DNA of 64,000 nucleotides, taken from positions 1 to 64,000 of the forward strand of contig CAWGPP010000005.1 in assembly GCA_963824545.1 (NCBI GenBank), read 5' to 3'. The notes beneath the pieces were generated by a model that was given only the letters and a program-made list of their open reading frames with translations, was not told the DNA's origin and ran no database searches. This document shows positions 27,070 through 35,959 of the stretch, in pieces (the stretch's first letter is position 1; every line of letters starts with the position of its first letter). Both the position numbers and the translations under genes were made by a program. The stretch is from Bog-532 sp963824545 (GTDB lineage Bacteria; Actinomycetota; Actinomycetes; Streptosporangiales; Streptosporangiaceae).

Positions 27070-27743
27070 CCCGGGTGCTGGTGATCGACGACGAACCGTC
27101 CATCCTGCGCGCGCTGCGGATCAACCTCAGCGCGCGCCAGTACGAGGTGAGCACCGCCGCGGACGGTACCTCCGGGCTGGCCGCGGTCGCCCGGGACCGG
27201 CCCGACGTGCTCATCCTCGATCTCGGCCTGCCGGACATGGACGGCACCGAGGTGATCAGCGGCGTCCGCGGCTGGACATCCATCCCGATCATCGTGCTGT
27301 CGGTCTGGGGCCAGGAGAGCCAGAAGGTCGCGGCGCTGGACGCGGGCGCCGACGACTACGTCACCAAGCCGTTCGGCATGGATGAGCTGCTGGCGCGGCT
27401 GCGCGCGGCGGTGCGCCGGGCCGCGCCGGCGCCCGATGAGCCGGTGGTGAAGACCGCCGACTTCACCGTCGACCTGGCCGCGAAGCGGGTGACCCGCACC
27501 GGGGGAGGCGACCTACGGCTCACTCCCACCGAGTGGCAGCTGCTCGAAATCCTGGTCCGCAACCGGGGGCGGCTCGTCACCCAGCGCCAGCTGCTCCAGG
27601 AAGTGTGGGGGCCCGCGTACGAAACCGAGAGCAACTACCTGCGCGTCTACCTGGCGCAGCTGCGCCGCAAGCTGGAGCCGGAACCGTCCCGCCCGCAGTA
27701 CCTGCTCACCGAGCCCGGCATGGGCTATCGCTTCGAAGTTTGA
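27066..27743 (+). CDS. kdpE: KdpE-like OmpR-family response regulator
   Basis: The 225-residue protein has a receiver domain: VLVIDDEPSILRALR with the acidic pair, phospho-Asp in VLILDLGLPDMDG, Thr/Ser region VLSVWGQESQK and DDYVTKPFG. A winged-helix OmpR-type DNA-binding domain follows (LRLTPTEWQLLEILVRNRGRLVTQRQLLQEVWG, YLRVYLAQLRRKLEP). Its GTG start overlaps the kinase stop by four bases, so they are cotranscribed. KdpE activates potassium uptake genes; here the nearby target would be the KimA-like gene. If the kinase is truly broken, KdpE may be orphaned or use another kinase. Confidence 0.92.
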   Translation: MTRVLVIDDEPSILRALRINLSARQYEVSTAADGTSGLAAVARDRPDVLILDLGLPDMDGTEVISGVRGWTSIPIIVLSVWGQESQKVAALDAGADDYVTKPFGMDELLARLRAAVRRAAPAPDEPVVKTADFTVDLAAKRVTRTGGGDLRLTPTEWQLLEILVRNRGRLVTQRQLLQEVWGPAYETESNYLRVYLAQLRRKLEPEPSRPQYLLTEPGMGYRFEV

Positions 27744-27823
27744 CGCGCTCCTGAGTATTGCGCGGCCGCAGATTACTGGCTAGTAATGAACGGGGGGCTG
27801 CTCTCCAGGACAGGAGCCAAGGT

Positions 27824-28927
27824 GTGAGCACCTACGATCACTACACGACACCCGTACCGCCCGGGACGTGGGACGTACCGGCGGCCGGCGCCACCCGGTT
27901 CTCGTGGGAATACGACAATGGCCGCGACCGGCTGCTGAGCCTGTACCAGCGTGGCAAGGACAAGCAGTGGGACGCGGCCAAGCGGATCGACTGGTCGATC
28001 CCGGTCGATCCCGCCAACGTGATGGGGATGTCGGAGGAGCTCAACCCCATCTACGGCTCCGCGCAGTGGGACAAGCTGTCCCAGGCGGAACGGGACGAGC
28101 TGGCCCATCACCTGTCCTCGTGGCTGTTCAGCCAGTTCCTGCACGGCGAGCAGGGCGCCTTGACGGTGGCGGCGCGGATCGTGGAGTCCGTACCGGACAT
28201 GGACTCCAAGTTCTACGCGGCCACCCAGGCGATGGACGAGGCCCGGCATGTGGAGCTGTTCTCCCGGTTCATGCGGGAGAAGATCGACCTGTACTACCCG
28301 ATCAACGACGACCTGGCCAAGCTGCTGGCTGACGCGCTGAGCGACCCCCGCTGGGACTTCCCCTACCTGGGCATGCAGGTGCTGATCGAGGGACTGGCGC
28401 TGGCCGCGTTCGGCGTGCACCGGGATGTGGCGACCAACCCGCTGGTCAAGCAGCTGCTGGCCTTCGTGATGCAGGATGAGGCGCGGCACGTCGCGTTCGG
28501 CCGGCTGGCGCTGCGAGACTACTACGCGCAGCTCACCGACGCGGAACGGGCCGACCGGGAGGAGTTCGTCGTCGAGGGCTGCTACCTGATGCGTAACCGG
28601 TTCCGTTCCCAGGAGGTGTGGGAGCGGATGGGCTTCGACGTGGCGCAGTGCCTGGAGTTCACCGAGAACTCCCCCGTCCAGCAGATGTTCCGGACCCTGC
28701 TGTTCGGCCGGATCGTCCCGTGCGTCAAGGACATCGGGCTGTGGGGCCCGAAAGTCCGGCACGCCTACGCCGACCTCGGGGTGCTCGACGCGGCCAAGTC
28801 GGACCTGGAGGCGCTGATGCGCGACGACGAGCAGATCGCCGAGCGCATGGAACTCCAGTACGCCGCCGAGTTCGCCGCGCGTACCGCCGAGGTCGACGCC
28901 GCCATCACCGAAGGCTCCGCGGGCTGA
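27824..28927 (+). CDS. Ferritin-like diiron protein
   Basis: The 367-residue soluble protein has two diiron EARH motifs, DEARHVELFSRF (Glu139, His142) and DEARHVAFGRLAL (Glu219, His222). Helical surroundings and an intervening LIEGLALAAFGVHR supply further carboxylates at about 109 and 190. This is the layout of R2/AurF-type four-helix oxidases. The substrate is unknown; arylamine N-oxygenase-like or ribonucleotide-reductase-like chemistry are possibilities only. The start is placed at the GTG at 27824, five bases after AGGAG; earlier in-frame codons lack a site. It stands between kdpE and the HD gene, both on the same strand. Confidence 0.8.
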   Translation: MSTYDHYTTPVPPGTWDVPAAGATRFSWEYDNGRDRLLSLYQRGKDKQWDAAKRIDWSIPVDPANVMGMSEELNPIYGSAQWDKLSQAERDELAHHLSSWLFSQFLHGEQGALTVAARIVESVPDMDSKFYAATQAMDEARHVELFSRFMREKIDLYYPINDDLAKLLADALSDPRWDFPYLGMQVLIEGLALAAFGVHRDVATNPLVKQLLAFVMQDEARHVAFGRLALRDYYAQLTDAERADREEFVVEGCYLMRNRFRSQEVWERMGFDVAQCLEFTENSPVQQMFRTLLFGRIVPCVKDIGLWGPKVRHAYADLGVLDAAKSDLEALMRDDEQIAERMELQYAAEFAARTAEVDAAITEGSAG

Positions 28928-28961
28928 CCGGGGTTGCCGGTCCGGCGGCGCGGCTGGTCAG

Positions 28962-29567
28962 ATGGGAGGCATGGACCCCCTGGACAGCCAGCTCCGTTTC
29001 GTGCTCGAAGCCGACCGGCTCAAGAGCGTCTTGCGGCGCAGCACGCTGAACGACGGGTCACGCCGGGAAAACTCCGCCGAGCACTCCTGGCACCTGGCCC
29101 TGATGGCCCTGGTGCTGGGGGAACACGCGCCGCCCGGCACCGACCTGGGCAAGGTGACCGCGATGGTCGTGCTGCACGATCTCGTCGAGATCGACGCGGG
29201 CGACCTCTACGTGTACGCCGACGAGACGGCGCAGCGACGCCAGGCGGTGGCCGAGCGCGCCGCCGCCGACCGGCTCTTCGGGCTGCTCCCGCCCGGGCAG
29301 GGCACCGCGCTGCGCGCGCTCTGGGACGAGTTCGAGCAGCGGATCACCCCGGAAGCCCGGTTCGCGCGCGCCCTTGACCGGCTTCAGCCGCTGATGGCCA
29401 ACTACGAGGCGGGCGGGAAGACCTGGCAGGCGAACGGCATCACCGCGGATCAGGTGCTGGCCCGGGTCCGGCTGATCGACGACGGCTCGGCAGAGCTGGG
29501 CCAGTACGCCCGAAGCCTGGTCTCCGACGCCGTACGGCGCGGCATCCTGCTGCCCGCCCCGGCCTAA
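28962..29567 (+). CDS. HD-domain phosphohydrolase
   Basis: A 201-residue metal-dependent hydrolase of the HD superfamily, YfbR-type 5'-nucleotidase-like. The metal ligands are in RRENSAEHSWHLALMAL (first His) and AMVVLHDLVEIDAGD (HD pair). The C-terminal helices (LRALWDEFEQRITPEARFARALDRLQP) match the family. Substrates are probably deoxynucleoside monophosphates or similar. Two starts are possible, ATG at 28962 or 28971. The second has GGGAGG one base away, too close, so the first is given. It lies 34 bases after the ferritin-like gene. Confidence 0.85.
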   Translation: MGGMDPLDSQLRFVLEADRLKSVLRRSTLNDGSRRENSAEHSWHLALMALVLGEHAPPGTDLGKVTAMVVLHDLVEIDAGDLYVYADETAQRRQAVAERAAADRLFGLLPPGQGTALRALWDEFEQRITPEARFARALDRLQPLMANYEAGGKTWQANGITADQVLARVRLIDDGSAELGQYARSLVSDAVRRGILLPAPA

Positions 29568-29596
29568 AGTTCTGGCCGAGCGGGTACGGATTACGT

Positions 29597-30547
29597 GTGA
29601 GCCGACCTCGACCCAAATTGTTCGCCCGCGGCAGCCATGTGAAGCACACGCCGGAGGAGGGCCCACCCCGCCGCCTCCCGTTTCCCCGCCCCGTAGACGT
29701 CGCCGAACGCATCGAGCGCGCCCCCGCGCTGGACGCTGCGATCCGGTCCCTGTCGGACGGCGTGGTCCGCGTGCTGCCCCCGGGGCCGCGGGCTGACGCG
29801 CTGCACGGCGTGCCGTTCGGCCAGCCGGCTCACCCGGCGCTGGTTCGGCTGCCGCTGGGCTGCTGGACGTCGGCCGCCCTGCTCGACCTGTTTCCCGGTA
29901 CCGAGCGCGCGTCCCGGACGCTGATCGCCGCCGGCCTCGCCAGCTCACTGCCGGCCACCGCCACCGGCCTGGCCGACTGGTCCGCGCTGCACCGTCACCA
30001 GCAGCGCGTGGGGCTGGTGCACGCGGTGTCCGGCGCCTGCGCGGCCACCCTGTTCAGCGTGTCGCTCATCGCCAGAGTGGGCGGCTTCGGGCGGGCCGGC
30101 AAGCTGCTGTCCGCGGGCGGCCTGACCGCAGCCACCATCGGTGGCTATCTCGGCGGCCATCTGGCCCTGCGGCTCGGTGCGGGCGCGAGCCACGCTGAGC
30201 CCATCGGTCACCTGGCCGGGATCGGCTGGCAGGAACTGTGCCGGGTCTACGAGCTCCCGGACGGCCGCCCGGTCCGCCGCCAGCTCGGCTACCTGAGCTT
30301 GTTCGTGCTGCGGCGCGGGCCCGAGGTCAGCGTCCTGTCCGATCACTGTGCCCACCTCGGTGGCCCGCTGCATCAGGGGCGTGCCGTCCGCGGCGAGGAC
30401 GGCGACTGCGTGACGTGCCCGTGGCACGGCAGCACGTTCCGCGTCGATGACGGCTCCGTGGTGCATGGGCCCGCGACAGCCCGGCAGCCATCGTTCCGCT
30501 GCCGGGTCACCGACGCCGGCATGGTGGAGGTCCAGCCGCGCAGCTGA
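29597..30547 (+). CDS. Membrane-linked Rieske [2Fe-2S] protein with DUF2231-like domain
   Basis: The 316-residue protein has a membrane part at about 60-200 (GQPAHPALVRLPLGCWTSAALLDL, TRTLIAAGLA-type helices) of the DUF2231 kind. The C-terminal Rieske domain has the ligand pairs Cys251-X-His253 (DHCAHLGGPL) and Cys274-X2-His277 (CPWHGSTF). It is a quinone- or periplasm-facing electron-transfer or redox-sensing protein. GTG start at 29597. Such DUF2231-Rieske fusions are known in actinobacteria, but their partner oxygenase or reductase is unknown. No oxygenase gene is adjacent. It is convergent with the TauE gene, 12 bases apart. Confidence 0.88.
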   Translation: MSRPRPKLFARGSHVKHTPEEGPPRRLPFPRPVDVAERIERAPALDAAIRSLSDGVVRVLPPGPRADALHGVPFGQPAHPALVRLPLGCWTSAALLDLFPGTERASRTLIAAGLASSLPATATGLADWSALHRHQQRVGLVHAVSGACAATLFSVSLIARVGGFGRAGKLLSAGGLTAATIGGYLGGHLALRLGAGASHAEPIGHLAGIGWQELCRVYELPDGRPVRRQLGYLSLFVLRRGPEVSVLSDHCAHLGGPLHQGRAVRGEDGDCVTCPWHGSTFRVDDGSVVHGPATARQPSFRCRVTDAGMVEVQPRS

Positions 30548-30559
30548 CCAAAGCATAGG

Positions 30560-31387
30560 CTAGAAGAAGATCAGCCGGACGGCGGAGATCAGGCCGATGA
30601 TGACCACCAGCACGCGCAGCGCCATCGGCGGCAGCCGGCGGCCGTACCGCGCCCCGATCAGGCCACCGATCGTGGCGCCGACCGCGATCAGGCCCGCGAG
30701 GATCCAGTCGACGTGGGTGAGGGCGATGAAGACGATCGCCGCGACCCCGTTGACCACGAAGGTGAGGCCGTTCTTGAGCGCGTTGATGCGCTGCAGCGGC
30801 TCGTCCAGGAAGACACCGAGCAGCCCGATCATCAGCACGCCCTGGGCGGCGCCGAAGTAGCCACCGTAAACGCCGGAGGCGGCCACGCCCGTCCACAGGG
30901 CCGGGCCTCCGTGCGCCGCTGGTTTGTCGCGGTGCGCGGCCAGCCAGCCGTTCAGCCTGGGCTGCAGGATGACCAGGACACAGGCGATCAGGATCAGTAC
31001 GGGCACGACCACCTTGAAGGTGCTGGCCGGCAGCTTCAGCAGCAGGACCGCCCCGCCGGCCGCGCCGAGGGCGGACGCGGTCCCGAGCCGGAGCAGCCGC
31101 CTCCACTGCCCTTCGAGTTCACGCCGGTAACCGAACGCACCGCTGGCCGCCCCGGGCACGAGTCCCACGTTGTTGGTCACGTTGGCGAGGACGGGCGGGA
31201 CGCCGAAAGCGAGCAGGGTGGGGAATGTGATCAGCGAGCCGGAGCCGACGATGGCGTTGATGCCCCCGGCGGCCACTCCCGCCGCGAAAACCGCGACGGC
31301 CTCAGGCGCGGTGATGCTCAGGGCTGGACCGCCCGTGCCGCCCAGCGCGCGTGCCGGTACTCGACCTGCAGTGGCACGCCAAAGCAT
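30560..31387 (-). CDS. TauE/SafE family sulfite/organic-anion exporter
   Basis: A polytopic protein with about eight membrane segments. GGINAIVGSGSLITFPTLLAFGVPP near the N-terminus is the TauE/SafE signature (two copies expected), and GGYFGAAQGVLMIGLLG is the second copy near the middle. The family exports sulfite, sulfoacetate or similar anions. The start is uncertain. The ATG at 31387 overlaps the ABC gene by 70 bases. The TauE-like sequence itself begins at about 31320, where a rare CTG would overlap the ABC stop. A shared transcript with the ABC gene is likely. Confidence 0.82.
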   Translation of the reverse strand: MLWRATAGRVPARALGGTGGPALSITAPEAVAVFAAGVAAGGINAIVGSGSLITFPTLLAFGVPPVLANVTNNVGLVPGAASGAFGYRRELEGQWRRLLRLGTASALGAAGGAVLLLKLPASTFKVVVPVLILIACVLVILQPRLNGWLAAHRDKPAAHGGPALWTGVAASGVYGGYFGAAQGVLMIGLLGVFLDEPLQRINALKNGLTFVVNGVAAIVFIALTHVDWILAGLIAVGATIGGLIGARYGRRLPPMALRVLVVIIGLISAVRLIFF

Positions 31388-32109
31388 TCCGACAGGTTCC
31401 GTTCGGTGAAAACCTCTGCGATCGGCCCGGCCGCCAGCACGGATCCGCGGCGCAGCAGCATCGCGTGGGTGAAACCGTCGGGCACCTCTTCCACGTGGTG
31501 CGTGACCAGGACCATCATGGGCGCCTTGGCGTCACGGGCCAGGGTGGACAGGCGGCGGACCAGGTCCTCGCGGCCGCCGAGGTCCAGCCCGGCGGCCGGC
31601 TCGTCCAGCAGCAGCAGCTCGGGATCGGGCATCAGGGCCCGCGCGATCTGCACCCGCTTACGCTCCCCCTCGGACAAGGTGGCGAACCGCCGCCTGATCA
31701 GGTGCGCGCACCCGAGCGCGTCCAGCAGTTCCACGGCCCGCGTGACGTCGGACGACTCGTATTCCTCCTTCCATCGCCCCAGGATCGCGTACGAGGCGGT
31801 GAGCACGAGGTCGATGACCTTCTCCCCCGGCGGTACCTTCTCCGCCAGCGAAGCGCTCGCCATGCCGATCCGGGGCCGGAGGTCGAAGACGTCCACGTCC
31901 CCGAGCCGCTCACCCAGCACGTCCACCGTGCCCTCGGTGGGGAACAGCGTGGTCGCGGCCACCTGGAGGAGGGTGGTCTTGCCGGCGCCGTTCGGGCCGA
32001 TCAGGATCCAGCGCTCGTCCTCGTGGGCCGTCCAGTCGATGTCGCGCAGCAGCATCGACGTCTCACGCCGGACGCCGACGCCGGACAGCCGCAAGACCTC
32101 ATCGGACAT
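31318..32109 (-). CDS. ABC transporter ATP-binding protein
   Basis: The 263-residue ATPase has Walker A GPNGAGKTTLL, the Q-loop region, signature LSEGERKRVQIARAL, Walker B LLLLDEPAAGLD and the H-loop VLVTHHVEEV. The ATG at 32109 has GGAGGGG five to eight bases upstream, so the longer N-terminus from 32193 is unlikely. No permease is adjacent; the following gene is TauE-type, so it may be a stand-alone ATPase or serve a distant permease. The specificity resembles ABC proteins of the ModC/YlmA class (soluble ATP-binding). Function uncertain. Confidence 0.88.
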   Translation of the reverse strand: MSDEVLRLSGVGVRRETSMLLRDIDWTAHEDERWILIGPNGAGKTTLLQVAATTLFPTEGTVDVLGERLGDVDVFDLRPRIGMASASLAEKVPPGEKVIDLVLTASYAILGRWKEEYESSDVTRAVELLDALGCAHLIRRRFATLSEGERKRVQIARALMPDPELLLLDEPAAGLDLGGREDLVRRLSTLARDAKAPMMVLVTHHVEEVPDGFTHAMLLRRGSVLAAGPIAEVFTERNLSECFGVPLQVEYRHARWAARAVQP

Positions 32110-32255
32110 CTGGTCCCCTCCATCTCCAGCGTGCCGGGCAGCCGGAATCCACCGGACCAAAGCCCGGACGAGCCCCACCGGGCTCGCACCCAATCATCGT
32201 CTACGCTGCTGGGGTTCACGACCGCAGAGGCAAGAAAACCGGCTGGGTGACGTCA

Positions 32256-32885
32256 TTAACCTCCGGCGTTCCGGACCGCGTACACCGCGGCCTGCGTGCG
32301 GTCCTGCACGCCCAGTTTGGCCAGGACCGAGCTGACGTGGGTCTTCACCGTCTTCTCTGACACGTGCAGGCGGCGGGCGATCTCCCGGTTGGACAGGCCG
32401 CGGGCGATCTCGGCGAGCACCTCGCGCTCCCGGGCGGTCAGCGCGCCCCAGCCAGCGGGCCGGCCCGGGCAGGCCCAGGAGGACGGCACCAGCGAGCCCG
32501 CGGCCGCCGGGGCGAGCAGCGTGTTGCCGTCGTTGACGGCGCGGATGGCACGGATCAGCGCGTCCGGGTCGACATCCTTGTACAGGAAGCCGGACGCGCC
32601 AGAGCGCAGCGCCAGGCCGACCTGCGCTGGGTCATTCCCGCTGGTCAGCACCAGGATACGGGAGGCCACCCCGCGGTCACGCAGCGCGCGGAGCACGGCG
32701 ATGCCGTCCATGCCCGGCAGCTTCAGGTCAAGCAGGATCACGTCGGGGATGAGGGCGGCCGCCTGCGCGAGCGCCTCCTCGCCGTCGGCCGCCTCACCGG
32801 TCACATCGATGCCGTCATGCACCTCGAGCAGAACCCGCAGGCCCTGCCGGACGACGGGATGGTCGTCCACGATCAGCACCGTCAT
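32256..32885 (-). CDS. NarL/LuxR-family response regulator
   Basis: The 209-residue protein has a receiver (VLIVDDHPVVRQGLR, phospho-Asp53 in VILLDLKLPGMDG, VLTSGN, LYKDVDP). A C-terminal LuxR-type helix-turn-helix follows (LTAREREVLAEIARGLSNREIARRL, VSEKTVKTHVSSVLAKLGV). Its ATG at 32885 lies four bases after the kinase stop, so the pair is cotranscribed with the kinase first. The target genes are unknown; the nearest downstream neighbours are an ABC ATPase and TauE, 146 bases away. An actinobacterial DosR/NarL-like role is plausible only by family. Confidence 0.93.
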   Translation of the reverse strand: MTVLIVDDHPVVRQGLRVLLEVHDGIDVTGEAADGEEALAQAAALIPDVILLDLKLPGMDGIAVLRALRDRGVASRILVLTSGNDPAQVGLALRSGASGFLYKDVDPDALIRAIRAVNDGNTLLAPAAAGSLVPSSWACPGRPAGWGALTAREREVLAEIARGLSNREIARRLHVSEKTVKTHVSSVLAKLGVQDRTQAAVYAVRNAGG

Positions 32886-32889
32886 CCGG

Positions 32890-34080
32890 TCAGGCACGGG
32901 ACGCCCCCGCCCGGTGGGCCAATGCGTGCCGGGCGGCGACGGGGATGGCCAGCCTGACCGTGGTGCCCGCGCCCGGGGCCGACCGGACCGTGAGCGTGCC
33001 CCCGACCGATACGGCGCGGCCGCGCATCGAGGCGAGCCCGAGGCCGCCCGGGCCGCCCGGCACAAACCCGGATCCGTCGTCGGTGACCTCCAGGATGACG
33101 CGGCGGGGGGTGCGGGACAGCGCCACGCCGATCCGGGCGGCGCCCGCGTGCCGCAGCGCGTTGTGCAGCGCCTCCTGCGCGACGCGGTAGAGCGCGGCAT
33201 CCTGGTCCTCGCTCAGCGGGGGCAGCTCCGCGGCTGTGTAGTGAACGGTCACCCCGTGCGCCCGCCCGGCGAGTACCGCGTACCGCCGCAGCGACTCCGC
33301 CAGCCCCGCCTCACCGAGATCCGGCGGCGCCAGCCCGTCGATCACGGCCCGCAGCTCGGCGTGCGCCTCGGCGCCGAGCGCCGCGACCGCCTCCATCTCG
33401 GCCGCGGCCCGCGCGGGGTCCCGGCCGGCCAGCACCGCCGCGGCGCGGGCCCGGGCCCGCAGGCTGAACAGCTTCTGTGACACCGCGTCGTGCAGGTCAC
33501 GGGCCAGCCGGGATCGTTCCTCCAGCACGGAAAGCTCGCGGTTGCGCTCGGACAGCCGAGCGTTGGTCAGCGCGATCGCGGCGTGCGCGGCGAACAGGGA
33601 GAGCAGTTCCTGATCCCGGGCGGTAAACTCGGCCCCCGCCGGGCCAGCATGGTGCGCCACGAAGATGATGGCGAGCACGGTGGCCCCGTCCCGGACGGGG
33701 ACACCGAGGAATCCCGCCAGCACCGGATGGGCGGCCGGCCATCCCTCGAACCGCGGATCGTCGCGGATGTCGGCGAGCCGCAGCGGCTGGGCCTCACGCA
33801 GCAGCACCCCGAGCATGCCGTGCTGGCGCGGCAGCGGCCCGATCGCGCGCCACTCGCGGTCGGAGATCCCGTCCACGATGAACTCGGCGAATGACCCGCA
33901 CGGGCCGGGCACACCGAGCGCCGCGTAGCGCGCACCGGCCAGCGAGCGGGCCGACCGGACGATGACCTGGAGCACGTCGCGGACGCACATCTGCCGGCTG
34001 ACCGACAGCACGACCTGGCTGACGCGGTACAGCTCATCGAGGCTGCCCGCGCCATCACCTGCCACCGGTCCTGCGGTCAC
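32890..34080 (-). CDS. GAF-domain NarL-type sensor histidine kinase
   Basis: The 396-residue cytoplasmic kinase has an N-terminal GAF domain at about 30-175 (VLQVIVRSARSLAGARYAALGV, LGVPVRDGATVLAIIFVA). A HisKA_3 dimerisation/phosphoacceptor region follows with RSRLARDLHDAVSQKLFSL (His197). The HATPase ends in VTDDGSGF and GGLGLASMRGRA. No membrane segment is visible, so a soluble or redox/ligand signal is sensed, like DevS/DosS-type kinases, although heme-binding histidine placement cannot be judged. GTG start. It is followed by the response regulator four bases later. It diverges from the SDR gene. Confidence 0.92.
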   Translation of the reverse strand: MTAGPVAGDGAGSLDELYRVSQVVLSVSRQMCVRDVLQVIVRSARSLAGARYAALGVPGPCGSFAEFIVDGISDREWRAIGPLPRQHGMLGVLLREAQPLRLADIRDDPRFEGWPAAHPVLAGFLGVPVRDGATVLAIIFVAHHAGPAGAEFTARDQELLSLFAAHAAIALTNARLSERNRELSVLEERSRLARDLHDAVSQKLFSLRARARAAAVLAGRDPARAAAEMEAVAALGAEAHAELRAVIDGLAPPDLGEAGLAESLRRYAVLAGRAHGVTVHYTAAELPPLSEDQDAALYRVAQEALHNALRHAGAARIGVALSRTPRRVILEVTDDGSGFVPGGPGGLGLASMRGRAVSVGGTLTVRSAPGAGTTVRLAIPVAARHALAHRAGASRA

Positions 34081-34202
34081 GCCCCGACGTTACCCGCGGG
34101 CCGGCCGCACCGCATCAGCCGCCGGTCCTACGACCATTGGCGCAGGCCCGCCCCGCCGCCAGGCCGATGTGCGGCCACAAGCGGCGGCCTAGCGTCGGGG
34201 AC

Positions 34203-34940
34203 ATGGACACAGCCGACATCACACCACCGGCCCGCACCGCCGTCGTCACCGGCGCGTCCCGCGGGCTCGGCCGGGCCCTGGCGGCCTGGCTCGCCGGAGT
34301 GGGCTACGCCCTCGTCATCGACGCGCGCGACCCGGACGCGCTGGAAGCGGCCCGGGTGGCCCTTTTGGGCACCCAAGCCCCGGTCATCGCCGTCCCGGGC
34401 GACGTGACCGACCCCGGGCACCGGGACGCGCTGATCCGCGCCGCCGGGACCCTGGGCGGCGCAGACCTGCTCGTCAACAACGCGGGGACGCTCGGGGCCA
34501 GCCCGCTCCCGGCGCTGGCGGACTACCCGCTGCCTGAGCTGCGGGCCGCGTTCGAGGTCAACGTGGTCGCGCCGGTCGCGCTCACCCAGGCGCTGCTGCC
34601 GTCGCTGCGGCGGCGCGGCGGCGCGGTGCTGAACATCACCTCCGACGCGGCGACCGCCGCCTACGCGGGCTGGGGTGGGTACGGCGCGGTCAAAGCCGCG
34701 CTGGAGCAGGCGTCGAACGTGCTGGCCGCCGAGGAGAACACCGTTCGCGTCTGGTGGGCCGACCCCGGGGATCTGCGCACGCGGATGCACGCCGAGGCGT
34801 TCCCCGGGGAGGACATCTCGGACCGGCCGCGGCCGGAAGACGTCATCCCCGGCTTCGCCACGCTGATCAGCGGCCGCCTGCCCAGCGGGCGGTACCGCGC
34901 GGCGGATCTAAGACCGGCCCGGGAAGGGGGCCCGCGGTGA
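34203..34940 (+). CDS. Short-chain dehydrogenase/reductase
   Basis: The 245-residue SDR has the cofactor motif VVTGASRGLGRALA, an acidic ADP-binding region (VIDARDPDALE), the LLVNNAGTLG motif, the catalytic Ser in LNITSDAAT, and YGAVKAALEQ with the YxxxK pair. The substrate is unknown. The start is set at ATG 34203 with GGGGAC five bases before it; an earlier ATG lacks a site. Its stop overlaps the QueA-like start (GTGA), which indicates a two-gene operon. The pairing suggests that a modified nucleoside or sugar is reduced and then transferred (inference). Confidence 0.88.
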   Translation: MDTADITPPARTAVVTGASRGLGRALAAWLAGVGYALVIDARDPDALEAARVALLGTQAPVIAVPGDVTDPGHRDALIRAAGTLGGADLLVNNAGTLGASPLPALADYPLPELRAAFEVNVVAPVALTQALLPSLRRRGGAVLNITSDAATAAYAGWGGYGAVKAALEQASNVLAAEENTVRVWWADPGDLRTRMHAEAFPGEDISDRPRPEDVIPGFATLISGRLPSGRYRAADLRPAREGGPR

Positions 34941-35959
34941 GCATCGGCTTCACCCTGCCCGCGGATCTGGAGGCACACGACCCGCCCGAGGCGCGCGGTA
35001 CCGCCAGGGACGGCGTCCGGATGCTGGTCAGCAGGCGCGCGACGGGCGCGGTCAGCCACCACATGTTCGGGGACCTGACCGGCCTGCTGCGGCCCGGTGA
35101 CCTGATCGTCGTCAACACCTCCGGCACGCTGCCCGCGGAGGTCCGGGCGGACGACGGCCTGGCCGTGCACTTTTCCACCCCGGTACCGGACGGCGGCTGG
35201 CTCGTCGAGCTGCGCACGGTCGCGGGACCGGCCACGGACCGCAGCGATTCGGGGGCGGCCGGGGCCACCGTGCGGCTCCCGGCCGGGGCCGGGCTGACCC
35301 TGACCAGGCGCGTCACCAGCCGCCTCTGGCACGCGCGGCTGTCCACCGCGGTGGTGCCGTACCTGCTCAGGTACGGCGTCCCGATCCGCTACTCCTACGT
35401 GCGGCGGGCGTGGCCGCTGGCGGCGTACCAGACCGTCTTCGCCACCCGGCCGGGCAGCGCGGAGATGCCCAGCGCGAGCCGCCCGTTCACCCCGGAGGCC
35501 GTCACCCGGCTGGTCGCGCGGGGCGTCACGTTCGCACCCCTGACCCTCGACACCGGCGTCTCCTCGCTGGAAGGCGACGAGGAGCCCTACCCGGAGCCGT
35601 ACGACGTGCCGCCGGCGACCGCGCGGCTGGTGAACCAGGTGCGGCGGGACGGCGGCCGGGTCATCGCGGCCGGGACCACGGTGGTCCGCGCCCTGGAAAC
35701 CGCGGCCCGGGCCCGGCCCGCCGCCGACGGCATGGTCGCCGCGTCCGCGGGCTGGACCGGTCACGTGGTCACGCCTGCCTCCGGGATCCTGGCGGTCGAC
35801 GCCCTGCTGACCGGGCTGCACGAGCCGCGGTCGTCGCACCTGCGGATGCTGGAAGCGTTCACCGGGCCGGATCTGCTGGACCGCTGCTACCGGGCGGCCA
35901 TCGACGGCCGGTACCTGTGGCACGAGTTCGGGGACGTGCATCTGCTGCTCCCGTCGTGA
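34937..35959 (+). CDS. Divergent QueA-like S-adenosylmethionine ribosyltransferase-isomerase
   Basis: The 340-residue QueA-family protein has an opening DPPEARGTARDGVRMLVS, recalling the HPPERR signature. It continues with GLLRPGDLIVVNTSGTLPAEV where true QueA has NDTRVIPARL, then VVPYLLRYGVPI and FAPLTLDTGVSSLEGDE. The C-terminal DGRYLWHEFGDVHLLLPS matches the typical FGDAMLL tail. Several signature residues, notably the Arg of DTRV, are changed. The product may therefore act on a different SAM-derived or tRNA substrate. Its GTG overlaps the SDR stop. No other queuosine gene is in the window. Confidence 0.75.
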   Translation: MSIGFTLPADLEAHDPPEARGTARDGVRMLVSRRATGAVSHHMFGDLTGLLRPGDLIVVNTSGTLPAEVRADDGLAVHFSTPVPDGGWLVELRTVAGPATDRSDSGAAGATVRLPAGAGLTLTRRVTSRLWHARLSTAVVPYLLRYGVPIRYSYVRRAWPLAAYQTVFATRPGSAEMPSASRPFTPEAVTRLVARGVTFAPLTLDTGVSSLEGDEEPYPEPYDVPPATARLVNQVRRDGGRVIAAGTTVVRALETAARARPAADGMVAASAGWTGHVVTPASGILAVDALLTGLHEPRSSHLRMLEAFTGPDLLDRCYRAAIDGRYLWHEFGDVHLLLPS

